Below, piece after piece: positions 8,126-20,331 of a stretch of 64,000 nt of DNA. The notes below the pieces were generated by a model. The model ran no database searches and was not told the DNA's origin. It saw only the letters and a list, made by a program, of their open reading frames with translations. The position numbers and the translations under genes are program-made. Position 1 is the first letter of the stretch. Every line of letters starts with the position of its first letter. Source of the DNA: Paenibacillus pasadenensis (lineage in GTDB: Bacteria; Bacillota; Bacilli; Paenibacillales; Paenibacillaceae); NCBI RefSeq assembly GCF_023715725.1, contig NZ_JAMBOT010000004.1, forward strand, positions 62,001 to 126,000, written 5' to 3'.

Positions 8126-8485
8126 ATGTCGCTCGGCAAACGGATTCGTGAGTATCGAGTCAAACGAGGTTTGACCCAAATGCAGCTAGCCGCGAAGCTT
8201 CAAATGACGGAAGCCAATATATCCAGCTATGAACGGGACAAAAGCGCCCCTCCAAGCGACAAGCTTAACCAGCTGGCCGAGATTTTGGATGTCACCTTGG
8301 ATTATTTGCTGAACGGCGTCAATCAGCCTTCCTCTCCCAAAAGTCTGCAGGATATCGGGCAGGAGCTGACGGAGGAGCAGATTTTGACGATGGCGGCGCA
8401 CCGTCTTGGGCATGAAGGGCCGTTATCGGGGCAGGAACTGGATCAAATTAAACTGGCGCTGCGCATCGCATTAGCCAAAAAATAA
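8126..8485 (+). CDS. Xre/cI-like phage repressor
   Basis: This 119-residue protein has an N-terminal helix-turn-helix of the Xre family (about residues 5-60: IREYRVKRGLTQMQLAAKL...ISSYERDKSAP...LAEILDVTLDYLL) and a short helical C-terminal part for oligomerisation. It is transcribed away from the tail genes and is followed after 15 bases by an ImmA-like gene, the ImmR-ImmA arrangement. It should hold the tail locus silent by binding the CTCAAAT/ATTTGAG operators. The start at 8126 has an upstream purine-rich GGGGGAGAATG stretch. Confidence 0.85.
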   Translation: MSLGKRIREYRVKRGLTQMQLAAKLQMTEANISSYERDKSAPPSDKLNQLAEILDVTLDYLLNGVNQPSSPKSLQDIGQELTEEQILTMAAHRLGHEGPLSGQELDQIKLALRIALAKK

Positions 8486-8500
8486 TCTAGGGGAGAGGTT

Positions 8501-8977
8501 ATGTCCAAATACGAAAGCTTGCTGCGGGAAACGCCTGTACTGCTGAGCGAGCAAGCTGATCTTCCCGACAAAATCAAGGGACTATATGTAGAAACAAAGG
8601 CGGTACAAGCCATTCTGCTGAGCCGGAGCCTGCAAACTTCCACCGAGAAAGCCTGCATATTGGCAGAGGAGCTAGGTCACTACTATACCTCATCCGGTAA
8701 TATCACCGACCAGTCCGTTCTTGTGAACCGCAAACAAGAAAAGCGAGCCCGCAATTGGGGCTTTGAGAAGCTCATTCCTTTGTCCGAGCTGGTGCGGGCC
8801 TATATCGGCGGCTGCCGCAATGCTTTCGAGATTGCCGAATTTTTGGAGGTTACCGAGGAGTTTTTGAAGGAATCCATCGTTCATTATCAGGAAAAGTACG
8901 GCCAGATGGTCGTCCTTGACCGGTTTACGCTTTACTTTGATCCGCTCGGAGTTGCGGAGCTGTTCGAGCCAAAATAA
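8501..8977 (+). CDS. ImmA/IrrE-family putative metallopeptidase (anti-repressor)
   Basis: This 158-residue protein belongs to the ImmA/IrrE group found beside phage and ICE repressors. In characterised members it cleaves the neighbouring repressor after DNA damage. The zinc-site helix reads AEELGHYYTSSG, so the usual first histidine of HExxH is glutamate. From memory this variant is common in Firmicute phage ImmA-like proteins, but it leaves catalytic activity open. It continues with QSVLVNRKQEKRARNWGFEKL and LVRAYIGGCRNAFEIAEFLEVTEEFL, typical of the family. It is co-directional with the repressor gene and lies 15 bases after it, with a GGGGAGAGG site before its ATG. Confidence 0.8.
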   Translation: MSKYESLLRETPVLLSEQADLPDKIKGLYVETKAVQAILLSRSLQTSTEKACILAEELGHYYTSSGNITDQSVLVNRKQEKRARNWGFEKLIPLSELVRAYIGGCRNAFEIAEFLEVTEEFLKESIVHYQEKYGQMVVLDRFTLYFDPLGVAELFEPK

Positions 8978-9529
8978 CTTGTACAATTATTAAATCTCAA
9001 GTTCTAGTTAATAATACTGGTTTGCAAGAATATTTAATTTATCCCCGAAGTATATTCTGATCATCTTTCATAGCGACTCCCCATTATCACGATATTATTG
9101 CTATGTGCTGAGCGATTTCATTTCAAGTAGAACTCGCTCAAGCACGTAGGTATTAGTGAAGTTTTTTGACTTGAAAAACGAATAAGACGCCGTATTGGAG
9201 AGAACATCGTTTCCGCCAGTACGCGGACCACACGTGAACGTATTCAACCAAAACTTACTTCGGATTCTCAACTTGGTTACAACTGTATAATACAATTTTT
9301 TCACTCGGATAGAACATCTAAATTATACGGTTATCCTTCATTCATATTTCTTGGTTTAAAGAGGTTTTTTTGTTCCTCTAAATCTCTACTGTTTCAATAG
9401 TAAATCAGGCCTAATAGTTCGACAATATATCCGCTTTACCGACTTCCTAATTAGTAAATATTAACCATTCCTTAAAATTACATTATTATTTATAATTGGA
9501 ATCGAATAATATAAAAGGAGGTTTTTTCG
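8978..9529. other. AT-rich intergenic stretch without a convincing gene
   Basis: About 550 bases are markedly richer in A and T than their surroundings. A minus-strand frame at 9101-9304 (67 codons, C-terminus YVLERVLLEMKSLST) has no ribosome binding site and no family I recognise, and may be a decayed gene. The last 50 bases hold the ribosome binding site of the secreted protein that follows. The stretch looks like a junction at the end of the phage-derived block. Confidence 0.5.
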
Positions 9530-9994
9530 TTGGTTCATTTAAGCAAAAAATTTGCGAGTTTGTTTATGATTGTGATGTTGTTAGCATTTTCCCAATCAGC
9601 GTTTGCTTCAAATATGGGGACGAATGCAATTGGAATTGGTGATAATGAAGCGACAGCTATTCCCCTCACCCCTCAGTTTCTACCTTTTGAGTTTTACTTA
9701 TCAAACTCCACGGACCTCGATTGGTACCAGTGGAAAAATGAATCGAGTACTCACCAAGTTATGTGGGCTGGTTTAAATTCACCATCTAATGGGAACTATA
9801 AAATGAAATACAAAATTAAGTTTGTAAATGGAGAGGAGACCACTTTATTCACCGCAGTTCCTGGTGTTGAAAATGGTTATACTTATTTTGATCATATCAT
9901 TCTACCAGCTGGAGCAACTGTCTACCTTCAAATTTCTTCTGTCTCATTTAACTCTAGTGATCGCTTTTATTCGCTCAGATTTAATTACTATTAA
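9530..9994 (+). CDS. Secreted orphan protein
   Basis: The 154-residue product starts with TTG, eight bases after a perfect AAAGGAGG. It has a signal peptide of about 26 residues (basic KK, hydrophobic MIVMLLAF core, cleavage near AFA-S). The mature part is beta-strand rich with several aromatic residues (DLDWYQWKNES), no cysteine and no recognised domain, and resembles small jelly-roll or pre-peptidase-like folds only in general character. Base composition is more AT-rich than the neighbouring genes, which suggests acquisition together with the preceding AT-rich stretch. Function unknown. Confidence 0.7.
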   Translation: MVHLSKKFASLFMIVMLLAFSQSAFASNMGTNAIGIGDNEATAIPLTPQFLPFEFYLSNSTDLDWYQWKNESSTHQVMWAGLNSPSNGNYKMKYKIKFVNGEETTLFTAVPGVENGYTYFDHIILPAGATVYLQISSVSFNSSDRFYSLRFNYY

Positions 9995-10020
9995 TTTTAT
10001 ATTAAAAATACAATAAATAA

Positions 10021-10069
10021 ACGTGCCCCAGGCCATTGAGTCTCAAGACTCAATGCGCTACGGGCACGT
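10021..10069. terminator. Bidirectional terminator between the secreted orphan and sufB
   Basis: Outer stem ACGTGCCC / GGGCACGT with a perfect inner inverted repeat ATTGAGTCT-CA-AGACTCAAT (10035-10054). It is followed by TTTTT on the plus strand and an A/T-rich run on the minus strand, and serves the convergent plus-strand gene and the suf operon. Confidence 0.8.
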
Positions 10070-10084
10070 TTTTAGTTCAAATAG

Positions 10085-11482
10085 TTAACCGATCGAGCCT
10101 TCCATTTCGAACTTGATGAGACGATTCATCTCAACCGCGTACTCCATCGGCAGTTCCTTCGTGAACGGCTCGATGAAGCCCATAACGATCATTTGCGTCG
10201 CTTCCGCTTCGCTCAGACCGCGGCTCATCAGGTAGAACAGCTGATCCTCGGATACTTTGGATACAGTTGCCTCATGCTCCAGCGTGATGTTGTCGTTCAT
10301 GATCTCGTTGTACGGGATCGTGTCGGACGTGGACTCGTTGTCGAGAATGAGCGTATCACATTTGATGTTCGCCTTAGCGCCCTCGGCGTTGCGGCCGAAG
10401 GAGCAAAGTCCGCGGTACGTTACTTTGCCGCCGTGTTTGGAAATCGACTTGGAAACGATCGTCGACGTCGTGTCAGGAGCAAGGTGAATCATCTTTGCGC
10501 CTGCGTCCTGATGCTGGTTTTTGCCTGCTACGGCGATGGAGAGCACCATGCCCTTCGCGCCGCGGCCACGCAGAACAACCGCAGGGTATTTCATCGTCAG
10601 CTTGGAGCCGATGTTGCCGTCGACCCATTCCATCGTCGCGTTTTCGTCTGCAACCGCGCGTTTTGTAACGAGATTGTAGATGTTCGGCGCCCAGTTCTGG
10701 ATCGTCGTATAACGAACGCGAGCGTTCTTTTTAACGATGATCTCAACGACCGCGCTATGCAGGGAGTTTGTGCTGTATACCGGAGCTGTACAGCCCTCAA
10801 CGTAATGCACAAAGCTGTCCTCGTCGGCAATGATCAGCGTACGCTCGAATTGGCCCATGTTCTCGGAGTTAATACGGAAGTATGCCTGTAGAGGAACTTC
10901 ACATTTTACGCCCTTTGGTACGTAAATGAAGCTGCCGCCGGACCATACTGCGCTGTTTAGCGCCGAGAACTTGTTGTCCGCAGGAGGAATGACGGAGCCG
11001 AAGTGCTCACGGAAAATTTCCGGATGCTCGCGAAGCGCCGTATCCGTATCCGTGAAAATAACGCCCTGCTTTTCCAGGTCTTCCTGCATGCTGTGGTAAA
11101 CAACCTCGGACTCGTACTGTGCGGATACGCCTGCGAGGAACTTTTGCTCCGCTTCAGGAATACCGAGCTTGTCAAATGTTTCCTTGATTTCTTGCGGAAC
11201 TTCCTCCCACGTTTTGCCCTGCTTCTCGGAAGGCTTAACATAGTACTGAATATCGTTGAAATCCAGTCCATCCAGATCTCCGCCCCAGCGAGGCATAGGC
11301 ATTTTGTTAAACTGATCCAGCGATTTGAGACGGAAGTTCAACATCCACTCCGGCTCGCCTTTCATTTCGGAAATCGTGCGAACGATCTCCGGCGTCAGGC
11401 CTTTGCCCGACTGGAATACCGCTTTGTGCTCGTCGCGGAAACCATATTTATATTCTTCCATTTCAGGCATCGATTTTGCCAT
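10085..11482 (-). CDS. sufB: Fe-S cluster assembly scaffold SufB
   Basis: SufB is the core subunit of the SufBCD complex, which builds Fe-S clusters on a scaffold using SufC ATPase energy. The 465-residue product has the diagnostic SufB segments [21 protein letters not shown] and [10 protein letters not shown], and the C-terminal [14 protein letters not shown] seen in SufB and SufD. It is the last gene of sufC-D-S-U-B, the standard Firmicute order, and is preceded by AAGGAGCGTG. Length is normal for SufB. Confidence 0.97.
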   Translation of the reverse strand: MAKSMPEMEEYKYGFRDEHKAVFQSGKGLTPEIVRTISEMKGEPEWMLNFRLKSLDQFNKMPMPRWGGDLDGLDFNDIQYYVKPSEKQGKTWEEVPQEIKETFDKLGIPEAEQKFLAGVSAQYESEVVYHSMQEDLEKQGVIFTDTDTALREHPEIFREHFGSVIPPADNKFSALNSAVWSGGSFIYVPKGVKCEVPLQAYFRINSENMGQFERTLIIADEDSFVHYVEGCTAPVYSTNSLHSAVVEIIVKKNARVRYTTIQNWAPNIYNLVTKRAVADENATMEWVDGNIGSKLTMKYPAVVLRGRGAKGMVLSIAVAGKNQHQDAGAKMIHLAPDTTSTIVSKSISKHGGKVTYRGLCSFGRNAEGAKANIKCDTLILDNESTSDTIPYNEIMNDNITLEHEATVSKVSEDQLFYLMSRGLSEAEATQMIVMGFIEPFTKELPMEYAVEMNRLIKFEMEGSIG

Positions 11483-11516
11483 GATTGGTCACGCTCCTTG
11501 TTATGCAGCTTGTGGC

Positions 11517-14459
<2,943 letters not shown>

Positions 14460-14478
14460 ACGTAACCCCTCCCGTCTC

Positions 14479-15258
14479 TTAAGCCTGGCCTACAGTTTCG
14501 TCTACGATGCCAAGCTCGTTCTTGACCCAATCGTAGCCTTCCGCCTCAAGGCGCTCCGCCAGTTCCGGTCCGCCGGATTTAACGATGCGGCCCTGCATCA
14601 TAACGTGAACAAAATCAGGCTTGATGTAGTTCAGCAGGCGCTGGTAGTGAGTAATGATGAGGAAGGCGCGGTCGTCGGCACGCATAGCGTTAACGCCTTG
14701 AGCGACGATTTTCAGAGCATCGATGTCAAGACCGGAGTCGATTTCGTCAAGAATAACAACCTTCGGATCCAGCAGCATCATCTGCAGAATCTCGTTGCGT
14801 TTTTTCTCGCCGCCGGAGAAACCTTCGTTCAGGTAACGGTGAGCGAACTCAGGGTTCATCTCGAGTTCTTTCATTTTACCTTCCATTTGGCGGATGAACT
14901 TGATCAGGCTGATCTCGTTGCCTTCCTCGCGGCGTGCATTGATTGCGCTGCGCAGGAAGTCGGAGTTCGTCACGCCCGAAATTTCGCTCGGGTATTGCAT
15001 CGCCAGGAACAGACCAGCGCGGGCGCGCTCGTCAACGCCCATCTCCAGCAGGTCTTCGCCGTTCAGCTCGGCGGAGCCACCCGTAACTTCATACTTTGGA
15101 TGTCCCATCAAAGCGGAAGCCAGTGTACTTTTGCCGGTGCCGTTAGGACCCATGATCGCATGGATCTCTCCACCCTTCATACTGAGGCTGAGCCCCTTCA
15201 AAATTTCCTTGCCTTCAATCTCTGCTTTGAGTCCTTCAATCGTAAATTGCGTTGCCAT
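14479..15258 (-). CDS. sufC: Fe-S assembly ATPase SufC
   Basis: An ABC-type ATPase that drives the SufBCD scaffold. It has Walker A GPNGTGKST, the signature FSGGEKKR and Walker B VVILDEIDSGLD, and no membrane partner. I start it at 15258 (MATQFTIEGLKAEIEG), where GGGAGCAGG is well placed and where other SufC proteins start. The open frame extends further upstream but that part does not look like SufC. First gene of the operon, with a promoter at 15387-15415. Confidence 0.96.
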   Translation of the reverse strand: MATQFTIEGLKAEIEGKEILKGLSLSMKGGEIHAIMGPNGTGKSTLASALMGHPKYEVTGGSAELNGEDLLEMGVDERARAGLFLAMQYPSEISGVTNSDFLRSAINARREEGNEISLIKFIRQMEGKMKELEMNPEFAHRYLNEGFSGGEKKRNEILQMMLLDPKVVILDEIDSGLDIDALKIVAQGVNAMRADDRAFLIITHYQRLLNYIKPDFVHVMMQGRIVKSGGPELAERLEAEGYDWVKNELGIVDETVGQA

Positions 15259-15361
15259 GTACAAACCTGCTCCCTTCAACATATGAGTGACTTGCCGCTT
15301 AAAGCGGGCAAGCGGTAATCGTCGTTTTCTTCCGGCCGCCGCTAGGTCCGACGCACAGAAC

Positions 15362-15380
15362 TGATTCTCAGTGATTCTCA
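15362..15380. repeat. Tandem 10-bp-period operator-like repeat before sufC
   Basis: TGATTCTCA occurs twice, at 15362-15370 and 15372-15380, exactly ten bases apart (one helical turn), over the likely transcription start of the suf promoter. On the coding strand it reads TGAGAATCA twice. The half-sites recall Fur-type boxes but are direct, not inverted. Confidence 0.55.
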
Positions 15381-15386
15381 ATAATA

Positions 15387-15415
15387 ATTTTAGTATAAAA
15401 CTCGTTATAAATCAA
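15387..15415 (-). promoter_or_regulatory. suf operon promoter
   Basis: On the minus strand TTGATT (15410-15415) and TAAAAT (15387-15392) are separated by 17 bases. The -35 box overlaps the stop codon of the DUF1802 gene. Confidence 0.7.
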
Positions 15416-16041
15416 TGTTCGCCCGCTGTTCCCAAAAGGTTGCGGATCTCGGCGCAGCGCCGTTCGAACTCCGCGTCGTCCAGTACAGGAACCGCCCCGT
15501 CCGCTGACAGCGGCGGTCCGGCGGATATCCACGACTTACAGCCGGTAAAAGCCGGCTCCATCGGAAGCTCAATCGGCTGCGGGAGCCGATAAACGCGGAG
15601 CAGCAGCACATGCAGCGGATCCCGGCGTTTCCACTTCAGCCGTTCCATCGCAAAATCGTCGGTCCAAATATGCAGACCCCGAATCCGCTCCAGCGCCTCG
15701 GGCTCCGTCACGAGAATATCTTCAGCGGCATGAGCCCGGCTGGAGATTACGATCCGTGAAGCTTCAGGTCCGTCCCATTCCCCAAGCACCTCGTCCAGCA
15801 GCCCCTGAGCCTGCTCCTTCAGAAGCTCGCGGCGCTGATGCTCATAAGCCGGCATGAGATAAAAGTCGGGACTCTCCAGCTGGAACTTGCGCGTTTCCTC
15901 AGCAATTCCGCCTTTGCGCAGCACGACGATTTGGCGGCCCTGCTCCAGCGCGCGAACCGTCACGGCCCACTCCTTAAGCGCTGCCGGCGCGGCCAGCTCA
16001 TCTCCGCTAACAGGTAAATCCTTCCTATTAATCGCCAACAC
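15412..16041 (-). CDS. DUF1802 family protein
   Basis: A 209-residue soluble protein of the DUF1802 type, recognised by the N-terminal LKEWAVTVRALEQGRQIVVLRKGGIAEE and the later FYLMPAYEHQ. Members are widespread in Firmicutes and cyanobacteria with no established function. The start is uncertain: GTG at 16041 lies almost on top of AAGGAG, and the next TTG is better spaced. It is upstream of and co-directional with the suf operon but has its own spacing. Confidence 0.8.
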   Translation of the reverse strand: MLAINRKDLPVSGDELAAPAALKEWAVTVRALEQGRQIVVLRKGGIAEETRKFQLESPDFYLMPAYEHQRRELLKEQAQGLLDEVLGEWDGPEASRIVISSRAHAAEDILVTEPEALERIRGLHIWTDDFAMERLKWKRRDPLHVLLLRVYRLPQPIELPMEPAFTGCKSWISAGPPLSADGAVPVLDDAEFERRCAEIRNLLGTAGEH

Positions 16042-16087
16042 ACTCCTTAATCAGACCTGTCTCGTGCCATTATATCAAATGTAGCTA

Positions 16088-16116
16088 TTTCAAGTCGAAA
16101 AAAGATGGGCTATAAT
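16088..16116 (+). promoter_or_regulatory. mtnKA promoter
   Basis: TTTCAA (16088-16093) and a perfect TATAAT (16111-16116) are 17 bases apart, 35 bases before the mtnK start. The leader is too short for an S-box (SAM) riboswitch. Confidence 0.7.
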
Positions 16117-16150
16117 CCTATCATCATGACCAGGAAAGGCGGTTTTAAAC

Positions 16151-17362
16151 ATGCCAGGGTATCATCCTTACAGCGAGGCCGAGGCAATCGAGCTCGCGCG
16201 CTCCTTCAGCGAAATTTTCGCATCGGGAGCCGAGCTGAGCTGCCGCGAAATCGGAGACGGAAACCTTAATCTCGTCTTCCATATTACCGAGCCTGCCACA
16301 GGCAAAGGCCTTATCATTAAACAAGCTCTTCCTTACGTCAAAGTGTTCGGGGAATCCTGGCCGCTGTCCGTGGACCGCGCGCGCATTGAGGGAGAAGCGC
16401 TCAAAATTCAGCACAGCCTTGCTCCCGAGCTTGTGCCGCAGGTGTTTCTGACCGACCGCGAGCAGGCGATTACGGTGATGGAGGATTTGAGCAATCATAT
16501 TATTATGCGCAAAGGGCTGATGGAGCGTACCGTCTATCCCCGTTTCGCGGGCGATATCTCCACCTTCTTGGCGCAAACGCTGTTTTTCACCTCCGATCTC
16601 GGCATGAGCCAGCAGGAGAAAAAGCTGCGCCAGCAAGCATTTGTCAACGTTGAGCTATGCCAAATTACGGAGGATCTTATTTTTGACGAGCCGTACCGCG
16701 AGCATGAGCGCAACAACTACGAGGATTCTATCGCTGACGAAGCTGCCGCGCTTCGGAACGACGGCGAGCTGCTCACGGAAATCGCCTTCCTGCGTGAAAA
16801 GTTCCTGACCCGCGGCGAGGCGCTGCTGCACGGCGACCTGCATACGGGAAGCATCTTCGCCCTGCCTGATTCAACTAAAGTTATCGACCCGGAATTTGCT
16901 TTTTACGGCCCGATGGGCTTTGATATCGGCGCGGTAATCGCCAACCTGCTGCTCAACTACGCCAGCCAGGAACATTGGAGCGGTGACGAAGCTTCCCGCC
17001 GCGAATACCGCGAGTTTCTGCTGGAGACGGTGCGCGGCACCTGGACGCAATTCAGCGCCAAATTCCGCACGCTGTGGGACGAGCAGTGCAAAGACCCGGT
17101 ATTCTCCAATGCACCCGGCTTCCAGGATCTCTATTTGGACCGTCTGCTGCAGGACACCACAGGTTTTGCCGGAGCGAAAATGGTGCGCCGCATCGTAGGC
17201 TTCGCCCATGTCGCCGATCTGGACGCCATTCCGGACGACGCTGTGCGCGAGCGCGCCAAACGTCTCGGCCTTTCCATCGGCAAAGAGCTGATCCGCCGCA
17301 ATCGCACGCTTGCTTCCGTTGAAGACATAATCGACATTGCCATGACGGCTGCTGCACGATAA
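16151..17362 (+). CDS. mtnK: 5-methylthioribose kinase MtnK
   Basis: It phosphorylates 5-methylthioribose to the 1-phosphate in methionine salvage. The 403-residue protein has the kinase-fold catalytic loop [12 protein letters not shown] with the HGD motif and the following [17 protein letters not shown] metal-binding loop, both typical of MtnK. N-terminal [13 protein letters not shown] matches the nucleotide-binding loop. It is followed by mtnA, whose product uses its reaction product. Confidence 0.96.
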   Translation: MPGYHPYSEAEAIELARSFSEIFASGAELSCREIGDGNLNLVFHITEPATGKGLIIKQALPYVKVFGESWPLSVDRARIEGEALKIQHSLAPELVPQVFLTDREQAITVMEDLSNHIIMRKGLMERTVYPRFAGDISTFLAQTLFFTSDLGMSQQEKKLRQQAFVNVELCQITEDLIFDEPYREHERNNYEDSIADEAAALRNDGELLTEIAFLREKFLTRGEALLHGDLHTGSIFALPDSTKVIDPEFAFYGPMGFDIGAVIANLLLNYASQEHWSGDEASRREYREFLLETVRGTWTQFSAKFRTLWDEQCKDPVFSNAPGFQDLYLDRLLQDTTGFAGAKMVRRIVGFAHVADLDAIPDDAVRERAKRLGLSIGKELIRRNRTLASVEDIIDIAMTAAAR

Positions 17363-17426
17363 CATTTTGGGAAGAGGTACCCCCTCTTCCATTCGATTTT
17401 CCGAAAGTCTGGAGGTTTTCAATCAC

Positions 17427-18515
17427 ATGTCTACAACTGCCTACCCCGGCCTGATCTCGCTGATCTGGGCGGAGAACCAGCTGCAGCTGCTCGACCAGCG
17501 GCTGCTGCCGGAAGAAACCGTTTATTTGCCGCTTACGGACGCAGAGGGCGTCTGGGAAGCGATTCGCCATATGAAAGTGCGCGGAGCTCCTGCCATCGGC
17601 ATCGCCGCCGCTTACGGGCTTGTGCTCGGCAGCGGGCTGCCGGGACAGGGCGGGACGGACGACAGCCTCGGCGCTTGGCTAACCCGCGTTCAAGAAAAGG
17701 CCGCTTATTTGGCGACAAGCCGCCCTACGGCGGTTAACCTGTTCTGGGCGCTGGACCGAATGAAAGCCCGCGCCGCCGCGCTGGCCGAAACGCTGACTCC
17801 GCTTGATGAAGCGAAGCAGGCGCTGCTTGACGAGGCCATCCTCATCCAAAGCGAGGACGAGGAAACGAACCGGATGATTGGCGAGCACGCTCTGGAGCTG
17901 TTCCGCGACGGCATGGGCGTGCTGACGCACTGCAACGCCGGAGGACTTGCAACAGCCAAATACGGCACCGCTCTTGCTCCGTTTTATTTGGCCAAGGAGC
18001 GCGGCATGGACATTCGCGTTTTCGCCGACGAGACCCGACCTGTGCTGCAGGGCGCCCGCTTGACGGCGTTTGAAATGCAGCAGGCCGGCGTTGACGTAAC
18101 GCTGATTTGCGACAATATGGCGGGCATGGTCATGAACAAAGGCTGGATCGACGCCGTAATCGTCGGCACCGATCGCGTCGCAGCCAACGGCGATGTCGCC
18201 AACAAAATCGGCACCTACAGTGTAGCGGTGCTGGCCAAAGCGCATGGCATTCCATTTTACGTTGCCTGCCCGCTTTCCACCATTGATATGGAAACGCCGA
18301 CAGGTGACGAGATTCCGATTGAGGAGCGCCACGCAGAAGAAGTAACGGAAGGTTTCGGCAAACGGACTGCTCCGCAAGGCGTCAAAGTGTTTAATCCCGC
18401 TTTCGACGTCACTCCTGCGGAATATGTATCGGCCATCATTACCGAGAAGGGCGTCATCCGTCCGCCTTATGGCGATAACCTCAAAAAGCTGTTCGCTGAT
18501 TTAAAAAATAATTAA
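17427..18515 (+). CDS. mtnA: S-methyl-5-thioribose-1-phosphate isomerase MtnA
   Basis: It converts methylthioribose-1-phosphate to the ribulose form. I start it at 17427 ([14 protein letters not shown]), behind TGGAGG. The longer frame from 17367 has no site. The family signatures [26 protein letters not shown] (with the active-site cysteine) and [18 protein letters not shown] (with the aspartate) are intact. Length about 362 is normal. It forms a two-gene operon with mtnK. Confidence 0.97.
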   Translation: MSTTAYPGLISLIWAENQLQLLDQRLLPEETVYLPLTDAEGVWEAIRHMKVRGAPAIGIAAAYGLVLGSGLPGQGGTDDSLGAWLTRVQEKAAYLATSRPTAVNLFWALDRMKARAAALAETLTPLDEAKQALLDEAILIQSEDEETNRMIGEHALELFRDGMGVLTHCNAGGLATAKYGTALAPFYLAKERGMDIRVFADETRPVLQGARLTAFEMQQAGVDVTLICDNMAGMVMNKGWIDAVIVGTDRVAANGDVANKIGTYSVAVLAKAHGIPFYVACPLSTIDMETPTGDEIPIEERHAEEVTEGFGKRTAPQGVKVFNPAFDVTPAEYVSAIITEKGVIRPPYGDNLKKLFADLKNN

Positions 18516-18549
18516 TCTTTTGCCGTTTTAGGATGCACCCGGCACAATA

Positions 18550-18595
18550 AAAGGCTTCTGCACAGCGGATAATCCGCTGAGGCAGGAGCCTTTTT
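18550..18595. terminator. Terminator after mtnA
   Basis: AAAGGCTTCTGC pairs with GCAGGAGCCTTTTT around an inner CAGCGGATAATCCGCTG hairpin. It separates mtnA from the convergent yunC-like gene. Confidence 0.85.
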
Positions 18596-18602
18596 GGCAA
18601 CG

Positions 18603-18920
18603 TTATAAAGAAGCGAGCTTGCGCACCGCGTCCATGCCCTTCATACCGACTGACAGGCCAGCTGCCTGGGCAGCCTCGGTGACCGACTCAAGCGGCGCAT
18701 CCAGCAGCTCCTGAAGCGTGCGCACGCCGACAGCGCGCGCTGCCAGAACGCCTCGCTCCTTCAGCTTCGGATTGCTGTCAAACAGCGCAACGTCTAACGC
18801 TCCGCACATGATATATCCTTTATCTGTCGTGACCGCGAGCAGCGTTGTTTTGGGCAGCTTCACCTCTACACCAAGCGCTGTCATTCCGTCCCCCAGCGGG
18901 ATCGGAACCATCTGCATCAT
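18603..18920 (-). CDS. DUF1805 family protein (YunC-like)
   Basis: This 105-residue protein matches YunC-type DUF1805 proteins: LGVEVKLPKTTLLAVTTDKGYIMCGALDV and GVLAARAVGVRTLQELLD. It starts at 18920 behind GGAGG with eight-base spacing. The cellular role of the family is not established. It lies convergent to mtnA and co-directional with the heme oxygenase gene upstream, 78 bases away. Confidence 0.85.
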   Translation of the reverse strand: MMQMVPIPLGDGMTALGVEVKLPKTTLLAVTTDKGYIMCGALDVALFDSNPKLKERGVLAARAVGVRTLQELLDAPLESVTEAAQAAGLSVGMKGMDAVRKLASL

Positions 18921-18998
18921 CGTTCGTTACCTCCCTCCAACCGCGCTTCCACATCCTATGCTCAACGGGTCGGGGATGGTGAACGTTATGACAGCCCG

Positions 18999-19604
18999 CT
19001 AATTGCTGGACAACGTTTGTCCGGCCGTCACAACCCAGCGCTCCAGCAAGCGAAAGGTTTCCTTTGCGGCCGTAATCGTTTGCTCCTCACTGCCGGCAGC
19101 TCCCTGTTCAATAATCTCACGCATTTTTTGCCAGCTGCTGCGCGTCTCGTCACCGTAGGCGTAAAAATAGCTCAAGCCCGCCCCTGGCTCCAGCTGCAGG
19201 CTGCTGCCAATTTTGCGTGATATAATCTGACCGCCGAGCGTAGAGCCCTCAAGAACATATAAATAACCGAGTTTTTTAGCCGTCGCGGACAGATCGGGCA
19301 GCTCCAAACAGAGCGGCAGCTCGCCGATTTGTCCGGGGGTCAGCCCTAAGTACAGCAGATCCTGTTCGATGAGCGGAGCCTTTGCCCGGTCTGCCTCGCT
19401 CAATCCGAGCTCCTCAAGCTGCGAGTCGGGATAGATCTCGTTTTCTGCCGCTTTGATAAATCCATAAAATAAGATCAAATACCGCCGGTACTGCTCCCGT
19501 GTCATCGAACCGTCCATAATGGCCTTGGCGTATTCGTTGTTTTCCATCCGCTTATGCTCTTCGGATGTTTGTTCGCGAAGCCGTTCCATGATGCCCGTAC
19601 TCAT
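18999..19604 (-). CDS. Biliverdin-producing heme oxygenase
   Basis: The 201-residue helical protein has the heme-oxygenase features TSEEHKRMEN with the proximal histidine near residue 17, and the distal-helix segment GYLYVLEGSTLGGQII. It would open heme to biliverdin, CO and iron, either for iron recovery or to supply a phytochrome chromophore. No bacteriophytochrome gene is in this window. AGGAAGAGG precedes the ATG at 19604. Confidence 0.9.
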   Translation of the reverse strand: MSTGIMERLREQTSEEHKRMENNEYAKAIMDGSMTREQYRRYLILFYGFIKAAENEIYPDSQLEELGLSEADRAKAPLIEQDLLYLGLTPGQIGELPLCLELPDLSATAKKLGYLYVLEGSTLGGQIISRKIGSSLQLEPGAGLSYFYAYGDETRSSWQKMREIIEQGAAGSEEQTITAAKETFRLLERWVVTAGQTLSSN

Positions 19605-19804
19605 GCAGCCACCTCTTCCTCAAAAAGTCGTACTTTCTGCGAAAACGTATGTCCTCACGACTCCCTGCTCTCTTGCGTTTCTCCATCATACCAGATTACC
19701 AATTCGCCATCGAATTGCGCTAAAAATAGGACTATATTATCAGCAAATCCAGTGATATAGTTAATCTATTATTAAATTAACGTTCGGAGGAACTATACCC
19801 CGCC

Positions 19805-20260
19805 ATGAACGACAAAGGCCTTCATACCTATTCTTTTCAAACGGATCTGGTCATAGATGCGCACACCCGCGAGCAGGCGGAAGTTCTGCTCAAGCAGCTT
19901 TTGGATACGGCCGGGTTTTCCCGATACCATATTAACAAGGGCTCGCTCATCGGCGCGTCCATCGCGGATGGCAGCAGCGCCAAGCTCCCGTCCACAACAG
20001 CTCCCGCCCCTGCGGGCAGCTCTCCAGCCGCGCCGAGCGGCAACGAGCTTCACAACCTGGCTCTCGACATGATCCGGCGCTGTGCGGAGGACGGGCGGCT
20101 TGTACGGCTGAGCATTAACCGCGGAAAAGGCGTCAGGCTGAGCGTTCCGTGCCGCATCGTCAATTGGGACGAGCAAAAGGGACTGCTTACGGTGTATCAT
20201 GTGGACGAAAAGCAAGTGTACACGTTCGGAATCGGCGAAATCGACGATTTTATTCTTTAA
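19805..20260 (+). CDS. Hypothetical two-part protein with Pro/Ala linker
   Basis: The 151-residue protein has an N-terminal domain (about 1-60, HTYSFQTDLVIDAHTREQAEVLLKQLLD), a Pro/Ser/Ala-rich linker (about 58-80, containing APAPAGSSPAAPSG), and a C-terminal domain (about 82-151) with VRLSVPCRIVNWDEQKGLLTVYHVDEKQVYTF. That region reads like a small beta-barrel. No signal peptide. I recognise no family. The GGAGG upstream is 14 bases from the ATG, longer than usual. Confidence 0.7.
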   Translation: MNDKGLHTYSFQTDLVIDAHTREQAEVLLKQLLDTAGFSRYHINKGSLIGASIADGSSAKLPSTTAPAPAGSSPAAPSGNELHNLALDMIRRCAEDGRLVRLSINRGKGVRLSVPCRIVNWDEQKGLLTVYHVDEKQVYTFGIGEIDDFIL

Positions 20261-20262
20261 TG

Positions 20263-20314
20263 AAAGGGACCCTTTACCTGAGAGAAGATTTCTTCCCAGG
20301 TAAAGGGTCCCTTT
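20263..20314. terminator. Long perfect-stem terminator
   Basis: An 18-bp perfect inverted repeat begins AAAGGGACCC and ends GGGTCCCTTT. It lies between the convergent 19805 gene and the DUF423 gene and can end transcription from both sides. Confidence 0.85.
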
Positions 20315-20331
20315 GTTGCAGATCGCAATAC

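Noticed and set aside
9101..9304. 67-codon minus-strand frame as a gene
   Set aside because: No ribosome binding site, no recognised family, in an AT-rich probably decayed stretch.
16042..16150. SAM riboswitch before mtnK
   Set aside because: The promoter-to-start distance is about 35 bases and no S-box structure fits.
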